Part shown: positions 1 to 10,080 of the stretch, piece by piece
Layout of the letters: the number at the start of each line of letters is the position of its first letter
Numbering within the stretch: the first letter of the stretch is position 1
Assembly (NCBI GenBank): GCA_026122225.1
Contig: JANEZZ010001668.1
Location: 1-64,000 of the forward strand
Length of the DNA stretch: 64,000 nucleotides
DNA from: Heloderma charlesbogerti
Lineage: Eukaryota; Chordata; Lepidosauria; Squamata; Helodermatidae
Direction: 5' to 3'
The notes under the pieces: model-generated
Told to the model about the DNA's origin: nothing
The model's input: only the letters and a program-made list of their open reading frames with translations
Databases searched by the model: none
Made by a program: the position numbers and the translations under genes

Positions 1-75
1 AGATCATCCCCCAAATGGCAGTTGAGTAGATCCTGAGCACATCTATACAGATATACGTGTGAAGTCTCTGCAAAA

Positions 76-1017
76 CTCTTCAACATTTTTATTAATGACT
101 TGGAGGAGGAGGTGCAGGGAATGCTGATCAGATTTGGAGATGACACAAAATTGGGAGGGATAGCTAATACTTTGGAAGACAGAAACAAAATTCAAAGTGA
201 TCTGGATAGACTGGAGCGCTGGGCAGAAAACAACAGAATGACATTTCATAGGGATAAATGCCAAGTTCTGCACCTAGGAAAAAGAAACCAAATGCACAGT
301 TACAAGATGCGGGATACGTGGCTCAACCACACTACAAGTGAGAAGGATCTTGGAATTGTTGTCGATTACAAGCTGAATATGAGCCAACCATGTGATGTGG
401 CCACAAAAAAGGCAAATGCTATTTTGGGCTGCATTCATAGAAGCATCGCTTCCAAATCCCGGGAAGTACTAGTTGCCCTCTACTCAGCACTGGTTAGGCC
501 TCATCTGGAGTACTGTGTCCAGTTCTGGGCACCACACTTTAAGAAGGATGCAGACAAACTGGAGAGGGTTCAGAGGAGGGCAACAAAGATGATGAGGGGA
601 CTGGAAATAAAGCCCTATGAAGAGAGACTGAAAGAACTGGGCATGTTTAGCCTTGAGAAGAGAAGACTGAAGGGAGATAGGATAGCACTCTTCAAGAACT
701 TGAAAGGTTGTCACAGAGAAGAAGGCCAGGATCTCTTCTTGATCATCCCAGAGTGCAGGACACGGAATAATGAGCTCAAGTTACAAGAAGCCAGATTCTG
801 GCTGAACATTAGGAAAAACTTCCTGACTGTAAGAGCAATACGACAGTGGAACCAATTCCCTAGGGAGGTGGTGGGCTCTCCCACACTGGAGGCCTTCAAG
901 ACGAGGCTGGACAGCCATTTGTCAGGGATGCTGTGACTTGGATTCCTGCATTGAGCAGGGGGTTGGACTCGATGGCCTTGTAGGCCCCTTCCAACCCTAC
1001 TATTCTATGATTCTATG
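76..1017 (+). mobile_element. CR1 LINE, 5'-truncated, 3' end present
   Basis: A CR1 3' part in sense. One open frame at 100-936 covers the last third of ORF2: [19 protein letters not shown] (the YADD-type site has drifted to FGDD), then [25 protein letters not shown] and [11 protein letters not shown]. After the stop come the standard CR1 3' end and two ATTCTATG-type repeats at about 1000-1017. It lacks the endonuclease and most of the reverse transcriptase, so it is a dead copy. Confidence 0.95.
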
Positions 1018-1194
1018 AAAAGCATCTGCTCACACACTCCTTGCATTGATGGGTCTCTAGCTGTGGAGGTCAACCCTGCAGCCTTATCAGACCTATCTAT
1101 CTAGTCCAACATTTTGATAACTACAGTAGCCAGTTACATGTGCTGGGAAGCCCACAAGCAGGACAGGAGGGCAATAGAATGGATCAAGGATTGT

Positions 1195-4051
1195 AGTAGT
1201 AGTAGTAGTAGTAGTAGTTGTTGTTGTTGTTCAGTCGTTCAGTCGTGTCCGACTCTTCGTGACCCCATGGACCATAGCACGCCAGGCCTTCCTGTCCTGC
1301 GCTCTCTCCCGGAGCGTGCTCAAGTTCATATTCATTGCATCCGTGATGCTATCTAGCCATCTCATCCTCTGCCGTCCCCTTCTCCTTTTGCCCTCAGTCT
1401 TTCCCAGCATCAGGGTCTTTTCCAGAGAGTTTTCTCTTCGCATTAGGTGGCCAAAATATTGGAGCTTCAGCTTCATTATCTGTCCTTCCAATGAGCAGTC
1501 AGGGTTGATTTCCTTTAGGATGGACTGATTTGACCTCCTTGCAGTCCAGGGGACTCGTAAGAGTCTTCTCCAGCACCACAGTTCGAAAGCATCAATTCTT
1601 CGGCACTCAGCCTTCCTTATAGTCCAGCTCTCACAGCCATACATTACTACTGGGAAAACCATAGCTTTGATTAGACGGACCTTTGTCGGCAAGGTGATGT
1701 CTCTGCTTCTTACTATGCTGTCTAGGTTTGCCATAGCTTTCCTCCCAAGGAGCAAGCGTCTTTTAATTTCATGGCTACAGTCACCATCTGCGGTGATCTT
1801 GGAGCCCAAGAAAGTAAAATCTGTCACTGCTTCCATTTCTTCCCCTTCTATATGCCAGGAAGTGATAGGGCCAGATGACATGATCTTCGTTTTTTTAATG
1901 TTGAGTTTCAAACCAGCTTTTGCACTCTCCTCTTTCACCCTCAACAAGAGGCTCTTGAGATCCTCTTCGCTTTCTGCCATTAGGGTGGTATCGTCTGCAT
2001 ATCGGAGGTTGTTGATAATTCTCCCGGCAATCTTAATTCCGACCTCTGATTCATCCAACCCGGCATTTCTCATGATGTACTCTGCATATAAGTTAAATAA
2101 GCAGGGTGACAATATGCAGCCTTGTCGTACTCCTTTCCCAATTTTGAACCACTCGGTTGTTCCATGTCTGGTTCTTACTGTTGCTTTATGACCCTCGTAC
2201 AGGTTTCTCAGGAGACAGGTAAGGTGGTCTGGTACTCCCATCACTTTAAGAATTTGCCACAGTTTGTTGTGATCCACACAATCAAAGGCTTTAGCGTAGT
2301 CAATGAAGCAGAAATAGACGTTTTTCTGGAATTCTCTTGCTTTCTCCATGATGCAGCGAATGTTGGCGATTTGATCTCTAGTTCCTCTGCCTCTTCTAAA
2401 CCCAGCTTGTACTTCCGGTAGTTCTCGGTTCGCATACTGCTGAAGCCTAGCTTGTAGGATTTTGAGCATCACCTTGCTGGCATGTGAAATGAGCGCAATT
2501 GTGCGGTAGTTTGAACACTCTTTGGCGTTGCCCTTCTTTGGAATTGGAATGTAAACTGACCTTTTCCAGTCTTGTGGCCACTGTTGAGTGTTCCAGATTT
2601 GTTGGCATATTGAATGCAGCACTTTAACAGCATCATCTTTTAGGATTTTAAATAGCTCGGCTGGAATACTGTCATCTCCGCTGGCTTTGTTGTTACTAAT
2701 GCTTCCTAAGGCCCACTTGACTTCACTCTCGAGGATGTCCGGCTCAAGTTCAGTGACCGCACTATCATGGCTATCAGGGACATTCAGATCTTTCCTGTAT
2801 AGTTCTTCTGTGTATTCTTGCCACCTCTTCTTAATCTCATCTGCTTCTGTTAGGTCCCTGCCTTCTTTGTCCTTTATCATGCCCGTCTTTGCACAAAACG
2901 TTCCCTTGAGATCTCCAATTTTCTTGAAGAGATCTCTAGTCTTTCCCATTCTGTTGTTTTCCTCGATTTCTTTGCATTGTTCATTTAAGAAGGCCTTCTT
3001 GTCTCTCCTTGCTATTCTCTGGAACTCTGCATTCAGTTGGGTATATCTTCCCCTTTCTCCCTTGCTTTTCGCTTCCCTTCTTTCGTGAGCTACTTGTAAA
3101 GCCTCATCAGACAGCCACTTGGCTTTCTTGCATTTCTTTTTCTTTGGGACGGATTTCGTTGCTGCCTCCTGAACAATGTTACGGACCTCCGTCCATAGTT
3201 CCTCAGGCACTCTGTCTATCAGGTCTAATCCCTGAAATCTATTCCTCACCTCCACTGTATATTCATCAGGGATATGATTTAGGTCATACCTGAACGGTTT
3301 AGTGGTTTTCCCGACGTTCTTCAATTTAAGCCGAAATTTTGCAAGAAGCAGCTCATGATCTGAGCCACAGTCAGCTCCAGGTCTTGTTTTTACTGACTGT
3401 ATGGAGCTTCTCCATCTTTGGCTGCAAAGGACATAATCAATCTGATTTCGATATTGACCATCTGGTGATGTCCATGTGTAGAGTCGCCTCTTGTGCTGTT
3501 GGAAAAGAGTGTTTGCTATGATCAGCGTGTTCTCTTGGCAAAACTCTATTAGCTTTTGTCCTGCTTCATTTTGTACACCAAGGGCATGCCTGCCTGTTAT
3601 CCCGGTGATTTCTTGACTTCCTACTTTAGCATTCCAATCCCCTATGATGAAGAGGACATCTTTTTTTGGTGTTAGTTCTAGAAGGTGTTGTAGGTCTTCA
3701 TAGAACCGATCAACCTCAGCTTCTTCGGCCTCAGTGGTTGGGGCATAGACTTGAATTACTGTGATGTTGAATGGTTTGCCTTGGATTCGTACTGAGATCA
3801 TTCTACCATTTTTAAGATTGTACCCCAGTACTGCTTTTCCCACCCTTTTGTTGACTATGAGTGCTACTCCATTTCTTCTAAGGGATTCTTGCCCACAATA
3901 GTAGATATGATGGTCACCTGAATTAAATTCGCCCATGCCTGTCCATTTTAGTTCGCTGATTCCCAAGATGTCGATGTTCAATCTTGCCATCTCATGTTTG
4001 ACCACCTCCAGCTTACCTTGATTCATTGATCTGACATTCCAGGTTCCTAAA
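1195..4051 (-). mobile_element. BovB/RTE LINE with intact coding frame
   Basis: An RTE-clade LINE of the BovB type in antisense. The 3' end on the minus strand is at about 1231 and is followed by a CAA/CTA trinucleotide tail (GTAGTA..GTTGTT on the + strand, 1195-1230). At the other end similarity to the second BovB copy in this window stops at about 4051, so it is slightly 5'-truncated. I could not find a convincing target duplication. BovB is shared by squamates and ruminants through horizontal transfer (established). Confidence 0.95.
1231..4026 (-). CDS. BovB/RTE endonuclease-reverse transcriptase
   Basis: An uninterrupted 931-codon frame. Residues 1-230 form an apurinic-type endonuclease with ISELKW (Glu25), GDWNAKVG (129-136) and GSDHELLL (His224 region). 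Residues about 440-720 form the reverse transcriptase with FIDYAKAFD (574-582), GVRQGCILSPCLFN and the RYADD site (675-679). The C-terminal part has GCESWTIRKAE and a basic stretch before the end. The frame is still open upstream of this Met (GTWNVRS) up to the truncation point, so the Met is not the natural start. Such a protein nicks the target and copies its RNA there. Full conservation of a long frame suggests a recent insertion. Confidence 0.95.
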   Translation of the reverse strand: MNQGKLEVVKHEMARLNIDILGISELKWTGMGEFNSGDHHIYYCGQESLRRNGVALIVNKRVGKAVLGYNLKNGRMISVRIQGKPFNITVIQVYAPTTEAEEAEVDRFYEDLQHLLELTPKKDVLFIIGDWNAKVGSQEITGITGRHALGVQNEAGQKLIEFCQENTLIIANTLFQQHKRRLYTWTSPDGQYRNQIDYVLCSQRWRSSIQSVKTRPGADCGSDHELLLAKFRLKLKNVGKTTKPFRYDLNHIPDEYTVEVRNRFQGLDLIDRVPEELWTEVRNIVQEAATKSVPKKKKCKKAKWLSDEALQVAHERREAKSKGERGRYTQLNAEFQRIARRDKKAFLNEQCKEIEENNRMGKTRDLFKKIGDLKGTFCAKTGMIKDKEGRDLTEADEIKKRWQEYTEELYRKDLNVPDSHDSAVTELEPDILESEVKWALGSISNNKASGDDSIPAELFKILKDDAVKVLHSICQQIWNTQQWPQDWKRSVYIPIPKKGNAKECSNYRTIALISHASKVMLKILQARLQQYANRELPEVQAGFRRGRGTRDQIANIRCIMEKAREFQKNVYFCFIDYAKAFDCVDHNKLWQILKVMGVPDHLTCLLRNLYEGHKATVRTRHGTTEWFKIGKGVRQGCILSPCLFNLYAEYIMRNAGLDESEVGIKIAGRIINNLRYADDTTLMAESEEDLKSLLLRVKEESAKAGLKLNIKKTKIMSSGPITSWHIEGEEMEAVTDFTFLGSKITADGDCSHEIKRRLLLGRKAMANLDSIVRSRDITLPTKVRLIKAMVFPVVMYGCESWTIRKAECRRIDAFELWCWRRLLRVPWTARRSNQSILKEINPDCSLEGQIMKLKLQYFGHLMRRENSLEKTLMLGKTEGKRRRGRQRMRWLDSITDAMNMNLSTLRERAQDRKAWRAMVHGVTKSRTRLND

Positions 4052-4520
4052 CAATAGGTTAATATTAAGTAATCTCAACAATCACTTGTTAGCTGCAGTT
4101 AATCTTTAAATGGAATCAGTGCCTTTACCAGATGAGTTAAAGGAGGTTTTTCTGTGCGACTTGAAGAACTATTTTGATTACTTCTCAAATATCAATATTT
4201 ACACTCTACCTGCCATACATAGCTAGTTCATTTTCACCTGATGAAAATAAACTGCTCTTATCTGCAGTGATGTAAGGCAGAAACTTTTCTAGTGCTTTAT
4301 TTTTCTGCAAAATATTTTCCATTTCATAAGTTCATTAGTAACAATGCCAATTGCAAATACAATGCTAGGCAAGGTTAGCAGTTTCAGAGCTGTAATTAAT
4401 GCTTTTCAGTTGGTTATCCCTTGCACGTATATGAGATTTTTACATAGATAGATATATAGAATGTCACTGAAATACATATATATCTCAGTGTGAAATGGGA
4501 CTAATAATCAGTTACAGTGG
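4052..4520. other. AT-rich sequence, nothing recognised
   Basis: No exon, RNA gene or known repeat could be recognised between the BovB end and the MITE-like block. Confidence 0.5.
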
Positions 4521-4624
4521 CCCTGTTTGCACGTAGCAACCACCTTCAGTTGGGCCACCTTCAGTTTCACTGAAGGTGCCCCAACATGTATTGCATGTAA
4601 TGACAAACCAGGGGTTTAAAAACT

Positions 4625-6264
4625 GATGGGTTTTTGTGCTCAAGTGGGTGCACTGCAGGCAGCGTGCCCATCTCTTCCCCTTTTACCCAATAAACCATGG
4701 GTAAGCTCCTTCGTAGGTTGTGGAGCGTGACATGTGAGCTCAAACCGCTGAGTTGTTCAGGGGCTAAGCAACCCAGCGGTTAATCCAACAGCAGACCATG
4801 GGTTCAATGCTGGGATGTTTAGCCCCTGAACAAGCCAGTGGTCTGGGTTCACATAGAATCATAGAATAGTAGGGTTGGAAGGGGCCTACAAGGCCATCGA
4901 GTCCAACCCCCTGCTCAATGCAGGAATCCAAGTCACAGCATCCCTGACAGATGGCTGTCCAGCCTCATCTTGAAGGCCTCCAGTGTGGGAGAGCCCCCCA
5001 CCTTCCTAGGGAATTGGTTCCATTGTCGTATTGCTCTTACAGTCAGGAAGTTTTTCCTGATGTTCAGCCGGAATCTGGCTTCTTGTAACTTGAGCCCATG
5101 ATTCCGTGTCCTGCACTCTGGGATGACCAAGAAGAGATCTTGGCCTTCCTCTCTGGGACAACCTTGCAAGTCCTTGAAGACCGCTATCATATCTCCCCTC
5201 AGTCTTCTCTTCTCAAGGCTAAACATGCCCAGTTCTTTCAGTCTCTCTTCATAGGACTTTGTTTCCAGTCCCCTGATCATCTTTGTTGCCCTCCTCTGAA
5301 CCCTCTCCAGTTTGTCTGCATCCTTCTTAAAGTGTGGTGCCCAGAATTGGACACAGTACTCCAGCTGAGGCCTAACCAGTGCTGAGTAGAGGGGAACTAG
5401 TACTTCCCGGGATTTGGACGCTATGCTTCTGTGAATGCAGCCCAAAATAGCATTTGCCTTTTTTTGCATCCACATCACACTGTTGGCTCATATTCAGCTT
5501 GTGATCGACAACAATTCCAAGATCCTTCTCGCTTGTAGTGTTGTTGAGCTACGTATCCCCCATCTTGTAACTGTGCATTTGGTTTCTTTTTCCTAGGTGC
5601 AGAACTTGGCATTTATCCCTATGAAATGTCATTCTGTTGTTTTCTGCCCAGCGCTCCAGTCTATCCAGATCACTTTGAATTTTGTTTCTGTCTTCCAAAG
5701 TATTAGCTATCCCGCCCAATTTGGTGTCATCTGCAAATTTGATCAGCATTCCCTGCACCTCCTCCTCCAAGTCATTAATACAAATGTTGAAGAGCACTGG
5801 GGCCAGGCCTGAGCCCTGCAGTACCCCACTCGTTACCTCTCCCCAGTTTGAGAAGGTCCCATTGATAAGCACTCTTGGAGTCTGATTCTGTAGCCAACTG
5901 TGGATCCACCGGATCGTTGTTTCATCTAGCCCACTTTGAGCTAGTTTGCTCATCAGGAGATCATGGGGCACTTTGTTGAAAGCTTTGCTGAAGTCGAGGT
6001 ATATGATGTCTACAGCATTCCCACAGTCCACAAGGGAGGTGACTTGATCAAAAAATGAGATCAGGTGAGTCTGGCAGGACTTGTTTTTGACAAATCCATG
6101 CTGGCTTCAAGAAATCACTGCATTGTTTGCAAGGTACTTCCAGATGGATTGCTTTACATGTCATGCTCCACAACCTACGAAGGTGCCGATCATGGGTTGC
6201 TGAGTAAAAGCAGAAGAAGCGGGCACACTGAAGGCAGTGCGCTTGCTCGTCCCTACTTGTGCAG
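4625..6264. mobile_element. Palindromic MITE-like element split by CR1
   Basis: Arms at about 4625-4738 and 6150-6264 are inverted copies of each other; for example CCTTCGTAGGTTGTGGAG at about 4710 returns as CTCCACAACCTACGAAGG at about 6163. A second, inner inverted repeat lies at 4754-4850 (TTGTTCAGGGGCTAA against TTAGCCCCTGAACAA). The true outer ends are not resolved; the block may start near 4518. This looks like a non-autonomous DNA transposon with long inverted repeats into which CR1 inserted. Confidence 0.65.
4853..6143 (-). mobile_element. CR1 LINE, 5'-truncated
   Basis: Antisense CR1 with its 3' repeat at 4855-4870. Minus-strand frames at 5549-6031 ([27 protein letters not shown]) and 4933-5478 ([24 protein letters not shown]) are the two parts of ORF2 downstream of the fingers, separated by a frame break near 5480-5550. 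The 5' truncation falls at the same place as the deletion junction seen in two other copies of this window. Confidence 0.95.
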
Positions 6265-6271
6265 TTAATTT

Positions 6272-6335
6272 CATCTATTATATTTCTGTACTGTCCCATA
6301 GCTGAAGCTCTCTGGGCGGTTCACAAAAATTAAGC
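6272..6335 (-). mobile_element. L2-like LINE 3' tail fragment
   Basis: Contains the reverse of the CTGCCCAGAGAGCTT...TAAA type tail that is seen in sense at 21565-21620 and again in antisense at 63155-63225. Only the last ~60 bases of the element are present. Confidence 0.6.
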
Positions 6336-6508
6336 CTAAGAACCCATCGGATTTTATACCAGTGGGCTGTTGTTACATTTGACCTAGGTCAGTGAAACAG
6401 AAGTTGCTCCGACAACCCTTAGTGGAAGAGAGTTGAACTCTGTTGAAATGAATGAGTGGCTGTCAGCATATCATGCACCATTCTTTGGGTTGCTAGAATT
6501 AACTAGTA

Positions 6509-6641
6509 CAGCCTTCTCCAACCGAGTGCCCTCCAGATATGTTGACTACAACTCCCAGCATCCCAAGCCAGCCATGCTGACTGAAGAATCCTGAGAGTTG
6601 TAGTTCAACATATCTGGAGGGCACCCAGTTGGGGAAGGCTG
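6509..6641. mobile_element. Short palindromic MITE
   Basis: 133 bases that fold into one hairpin: CAGCCTTCTCCAACCGAGTG at the left end pairs with the right end ACCCAGTTGGGGAAGGCTG, and the inner CCCTCCAGATATGTTGA with its copy TCAACATATCTGGAGGGC. A second copy of this family is at 61836-61960. No target duplication could be read. Confidence 0.75.
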
Positions 6642-6644
6642 AGT

Positions 6645-8460
6645 GAGCATGTCAGCAGTGGGCTTTGTTTCTTATGTTTACACAACTTAAGGGAAGTAAA
6701 TGCTGTTGTCTTTAAATTGTTTACTCCAGCAAAAATGTCTACATAATATAACACTGAAATGACATTAAGCATGTGTTAATTTTTTTCCTCAAATATTCCA
6801 GGTCAAATATTTGGGACAAACGGGACAAAAAATTAACATGGATTACTTTTTAGCTTTGTTGTTTATTTCACTTGTATTTAGTAAACATGCTAAGTTAGGT
6901 CACTCTCTAGTGGTTTTCCAGTGTAAACTGAACATTTTCCAGTGCAAATGAACCTATGCAAATTTTCCTAACTTGCATAGGAAAATTCAGAGTTTTCTGG
7001 AAAACCCACATCACTGTCTGCCTGATAACTGTCAGACTTTACTTCACCCTATCAGTCAGGGGGCTTGCATTTTTCTTTGCTGCTTTGCTTTTGTGAGAGT
7101 TTGGATGGGCCAAGTTGGAGTGAAACAGGAAGAAGAAAAGCCACCATTGTCCAGTTAGCGCTAAGCAAGTTCTTATGTTCCCACACAAAGACATTCCCTA
7201 GATAGGGAAAAATGGAATATCTGCAAAACGTATCCAGTGTAAATAAGAGATGCACGGCCTGGTTGGAAGAGTGAAACTACAGTGTCAATAATACTCTTGT
7301 TGTAAATTAACGTTTAGTGGTCAAATTGGCACTATTGTTTAGGAAATATATGAAGAAGAACTCAATTTTAATCAGTGATTTAAATTTGTTTTTTTTCTTA
7401 TTTTAAGTCATGACTTAAAACAATCTCTCTTGCTACTGCTCCTCAGGAACTGGTATTTCTGAAGCATGCTGCCTCTAATCCTGGAGGTGGTGTATAACCA
7501 TGCTGCCTTGGGAAGATAATTTATCTTGAAAGATGGTTTAAAAATCCATTAAATGAATAAATCATGGTGGGCAGCCATTGGTTACCCTCCTTGAACTTTT
7601 CTAATCCTGTTTATAGCCATCTAAGTTGGTGTGGTGTGTTTTCTTTCTGGGATGAGCCCTGAGGATTTTTCTGCAGATTGTGCCTCAACTTAGCAATGGG
7701 TCTTATTTGCTTGGGGATCCACCTGCTCTTCTGTATTGGAGATACAGGTGTTTCTGATATTTGGTCCTCAGCATGGAATGTGTTACTTCCCAGGTCGTAA
7801 CTGCAACCTCCCACCTTTCTGGTTTTCAAGAAAGCTAAATTGCCTGTATTTGAAGAGGAGGAAGAGCACAGTGGAAGCTTTTACTGTGGAATGAGAGCAA
7901 GAGGCTAGGAAAAGCTATAGCCATTTCAAGTGTTGTGGATTTCCTACCCAGAAAATATGGAGGCTGTGTTGCCTATTCTACTGTATGCTCACAAGAAGAA
8001 AGCACAGCGGGAATTCATATGTGTGGTGATCTTTGCACAATTTTAATAATATTTGCCTTCACAGAAGGGTTCAGTTGTTGATGCAGCCATCAAACTCTGG
8101 CTTCAGCAGAATGCCCACCTACTCCAGGCTCTTCAGTACTTTGGAAGGGGGCAACCCAAGGATATATAAATCCAGATCCACACTTTGCAGTATTTAACCA
8201 TAGGCCCCCAGAAAGATTTCTACGTTACCCTGCTGTGGGTACAGGAGGGGAGCAGATCAGGGCCACTTTTGTCTTGTTTGTCCCCAGTGTCAATTCTTCG
8301 AGTGTGACTTGGGATGCACCACTGCTGAACATCTTCTCTGCTTCTCGTTGCATGTTCAGAGTCCCTGTGGAACAACTGGGCTTCTCAAGAATCTGCATGT
8401 GGATGTTAGTGTCCTTTCTGCCAGCTTTGACAATGAGGTATGTCTTTACTATTTGGGTAG
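6645..8460. other. Gene-free stretch, no confident feature
   Basis: Mostly AT-rich non-coding sequence. At about 7600-8450 several moderately open stretches on the + strand read like decayed coding sequence, broken by many stops and without usable splice sites. I recognise no family. Confidence 0.4.
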
Positions 8461-8465
8461 CCTGC

Positions 8466-8988
8466 TGTCAGGGGCTCCTTGGAGGCCTCTCTCAATCTAA
8501 TCCAGTAGCCAAGTCCAGACACAGACAAAGGGATTCCTTTCAAAGCTTTATTCTTCTTTTACGACTTAACAACTCTACAGGTAGCAACTAGATCTGAGCA
8601 GCAGAGTACCTATGCCCTAAGTTGAAACAGTTGGTCCCCGTTTGAAAGGGAATTACTGGCAGACCCCTGAATTTAAGGACTAGGGAGAGTCCCTCCCCTT
8701 TTCCCATGGATCCTCTGGGCGCAGCCTTTGTTTGCGCGCCAACTGGGCACTACGTCTCCTTTCCGCGCCCTCCATCTGGCGCCGCTCTCTGCGTTGCGCA
8801 TCCACCAAGTCTGCTTTCTGTGCTCTGTCACTCCCTGGCCTGCTTTCTAATCTAGGAATGCTGGTGGGAGGAATCTCCATCAGCTGTTGGCCTGGGAAAG
8901 AGGAGCGCGCTCCTCTCCCAGGAGTGACTGCTCTTCCTCAGAATCAGAACTACTCTGGGATTCTATGGGCTCAGTGTCCACCCTGACA
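8466..8988 (-). mobile_element. Solo LTR with 5-bp target duplication
   Basis: 523 bases starting TGTCAGGG and ending CCCTGACA, a perfect 8-base inverted terminus, flanked by CCTGC on both sides (8461-8465 and 8989-8993). An AATAAAGC signal on the minus strand near 8550 suggests that the LTR reads leftwards. Inside, the minus strand has an acidic run (SSSDSEEEQSLL) followed by an Arg-rich run, shared with repeats at 49087-49805 and 53741-54384. No internal retroviral or gypsy coding region is attached. Confidence 0.85.
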
Positions 8989-9149
8989 CCTGCTGTTTCC
9001 CAGGCAGAGCCAGTCTTTGGATCATCCCCCCAGAGATCCCCCCAGAGAGCAACAACATTTGGGGACAGCATTGCTGGAATAGTCCCATATACAAAGGGGT
9101 GATCTTCCTGTAGCTCAGAAGTAGGCAACCTTTTGTGGCCTGTGGGCAC

Positions 9150-9485
9150 ATTTCATAAGAACCATGCTGGACCAGACCAAGGATCCATCTAGTCCAGCAC
9201 TCTGTTCACACAGTGGCCAGCCAGCTGTCGACGAACCCACAAGCAGGACAGAAGTGCAAGAGCACCCCTTCTGCTTATTTTCCCCAGCCACTGGTGAACA
9301 CGAGCTTACTGCCTCTGGTACTGGAAGTAGCAAATAGCCATTAGGACTAATAGCCATTAATAGCCTTCTCATCTGGGTATTTACCTAACCCTCTTTTGAA
9401 GCCATCCAAATCGGTGGCCATCACTACATCTTGAGGTAGCGAATTCTGTAGTTTAACTATGCACTGTGTGAAGAAGTACACAATT
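9150..9485 (-). mobile_element. L3/CR1-like LINE 3' end
   Basis: Antisense copy of the family whose sense 3' end (GGTCTGATCCAGCAGGG..TTCTTATGTTC) is seen at 29030-29070. Here it starts ATAAGAACCATGCTGGACCA and runs into the last codons of ORF2 near 9400-9480. Confidence 0.8.
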
Positions 9486-9734
9486 TGAGAAGCTGTCCTG
9501 GGCACCACCATGAAATTGCTGCTATGGGAGGTGTGGCTAATCACAAAAGACAAGTAACCTGCCCAAAAGACTGAGTGCAAGACTGAGTACAACGTACTAA
9601 ATAACTCCTTCAAACCCACAGTTTTCAGCATCAACAGAAACCTATTTCACAGAAGGCAAGCCCTTTCTCCCTCCCTTCTTTCGTCTTATTTCTTTTCTCT
9701 CTCACTCTGGATCACTACCCTACGTGCACGCTCT

Positions 9735-9743
9735 CTCTCTCTC

Positions 9744-9779
<36 letters not shown>
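9735..9779. repeat. CT and CA microsatellite
   Basis: A CT run followed directly by a CA run, just left of the DIRS element. Confidence 0.95.
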
Positions 9780-9867
9780 CTATCCTCCATCCATTCTCAC
9801 ACACACAAGCATCACATTTCATGCATACAGACAGATACGCATACACACGTCCCTCCTTTCTCCCACC

Positions 9868-9972
9868 CAGTGCAGGAGGCCAACTACTACAGGGAAGGCC
9901 CCGCCTCCAAGGCCAGGAGGGTAGTCTCCAAGAAGAACTTCGGAGGAGGCAGGGCCTCCCCCATGCTCGCCA
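9868..9972 (+). repeat. DIRS 1 left inverted terminal repeat
   Basis: Inverted match to 16732-16838, roughly 80 percent identical by eye. Such arms, together with the internal complementary region, are used to form the circular integration intermediate in DIRS elements. Confidence 0.85.
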
Positions 9973-10080
9973 GTTTTACTTCCTGCCTCGTGGAAGGAGG
10001 CAGCTTCTCTAAGGTTCTCGTGTGCGAGAGCAACTATAAAGAAGAAGACGACCGAAGAAGGAGCGACCTTCAGTCACGAT

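Noticed and set aside
1667..2191. 174-codon + strand ORF
   Set aside because: It is opposite the BovB reverse transcriptase frame and has no family resemblance.
7600..8460. Coding-like stretches on the + strand
   Set aside because: Several stops in each frame, no consistent splice sites, and no family recognised. At most an old decayed gene or retroelement.
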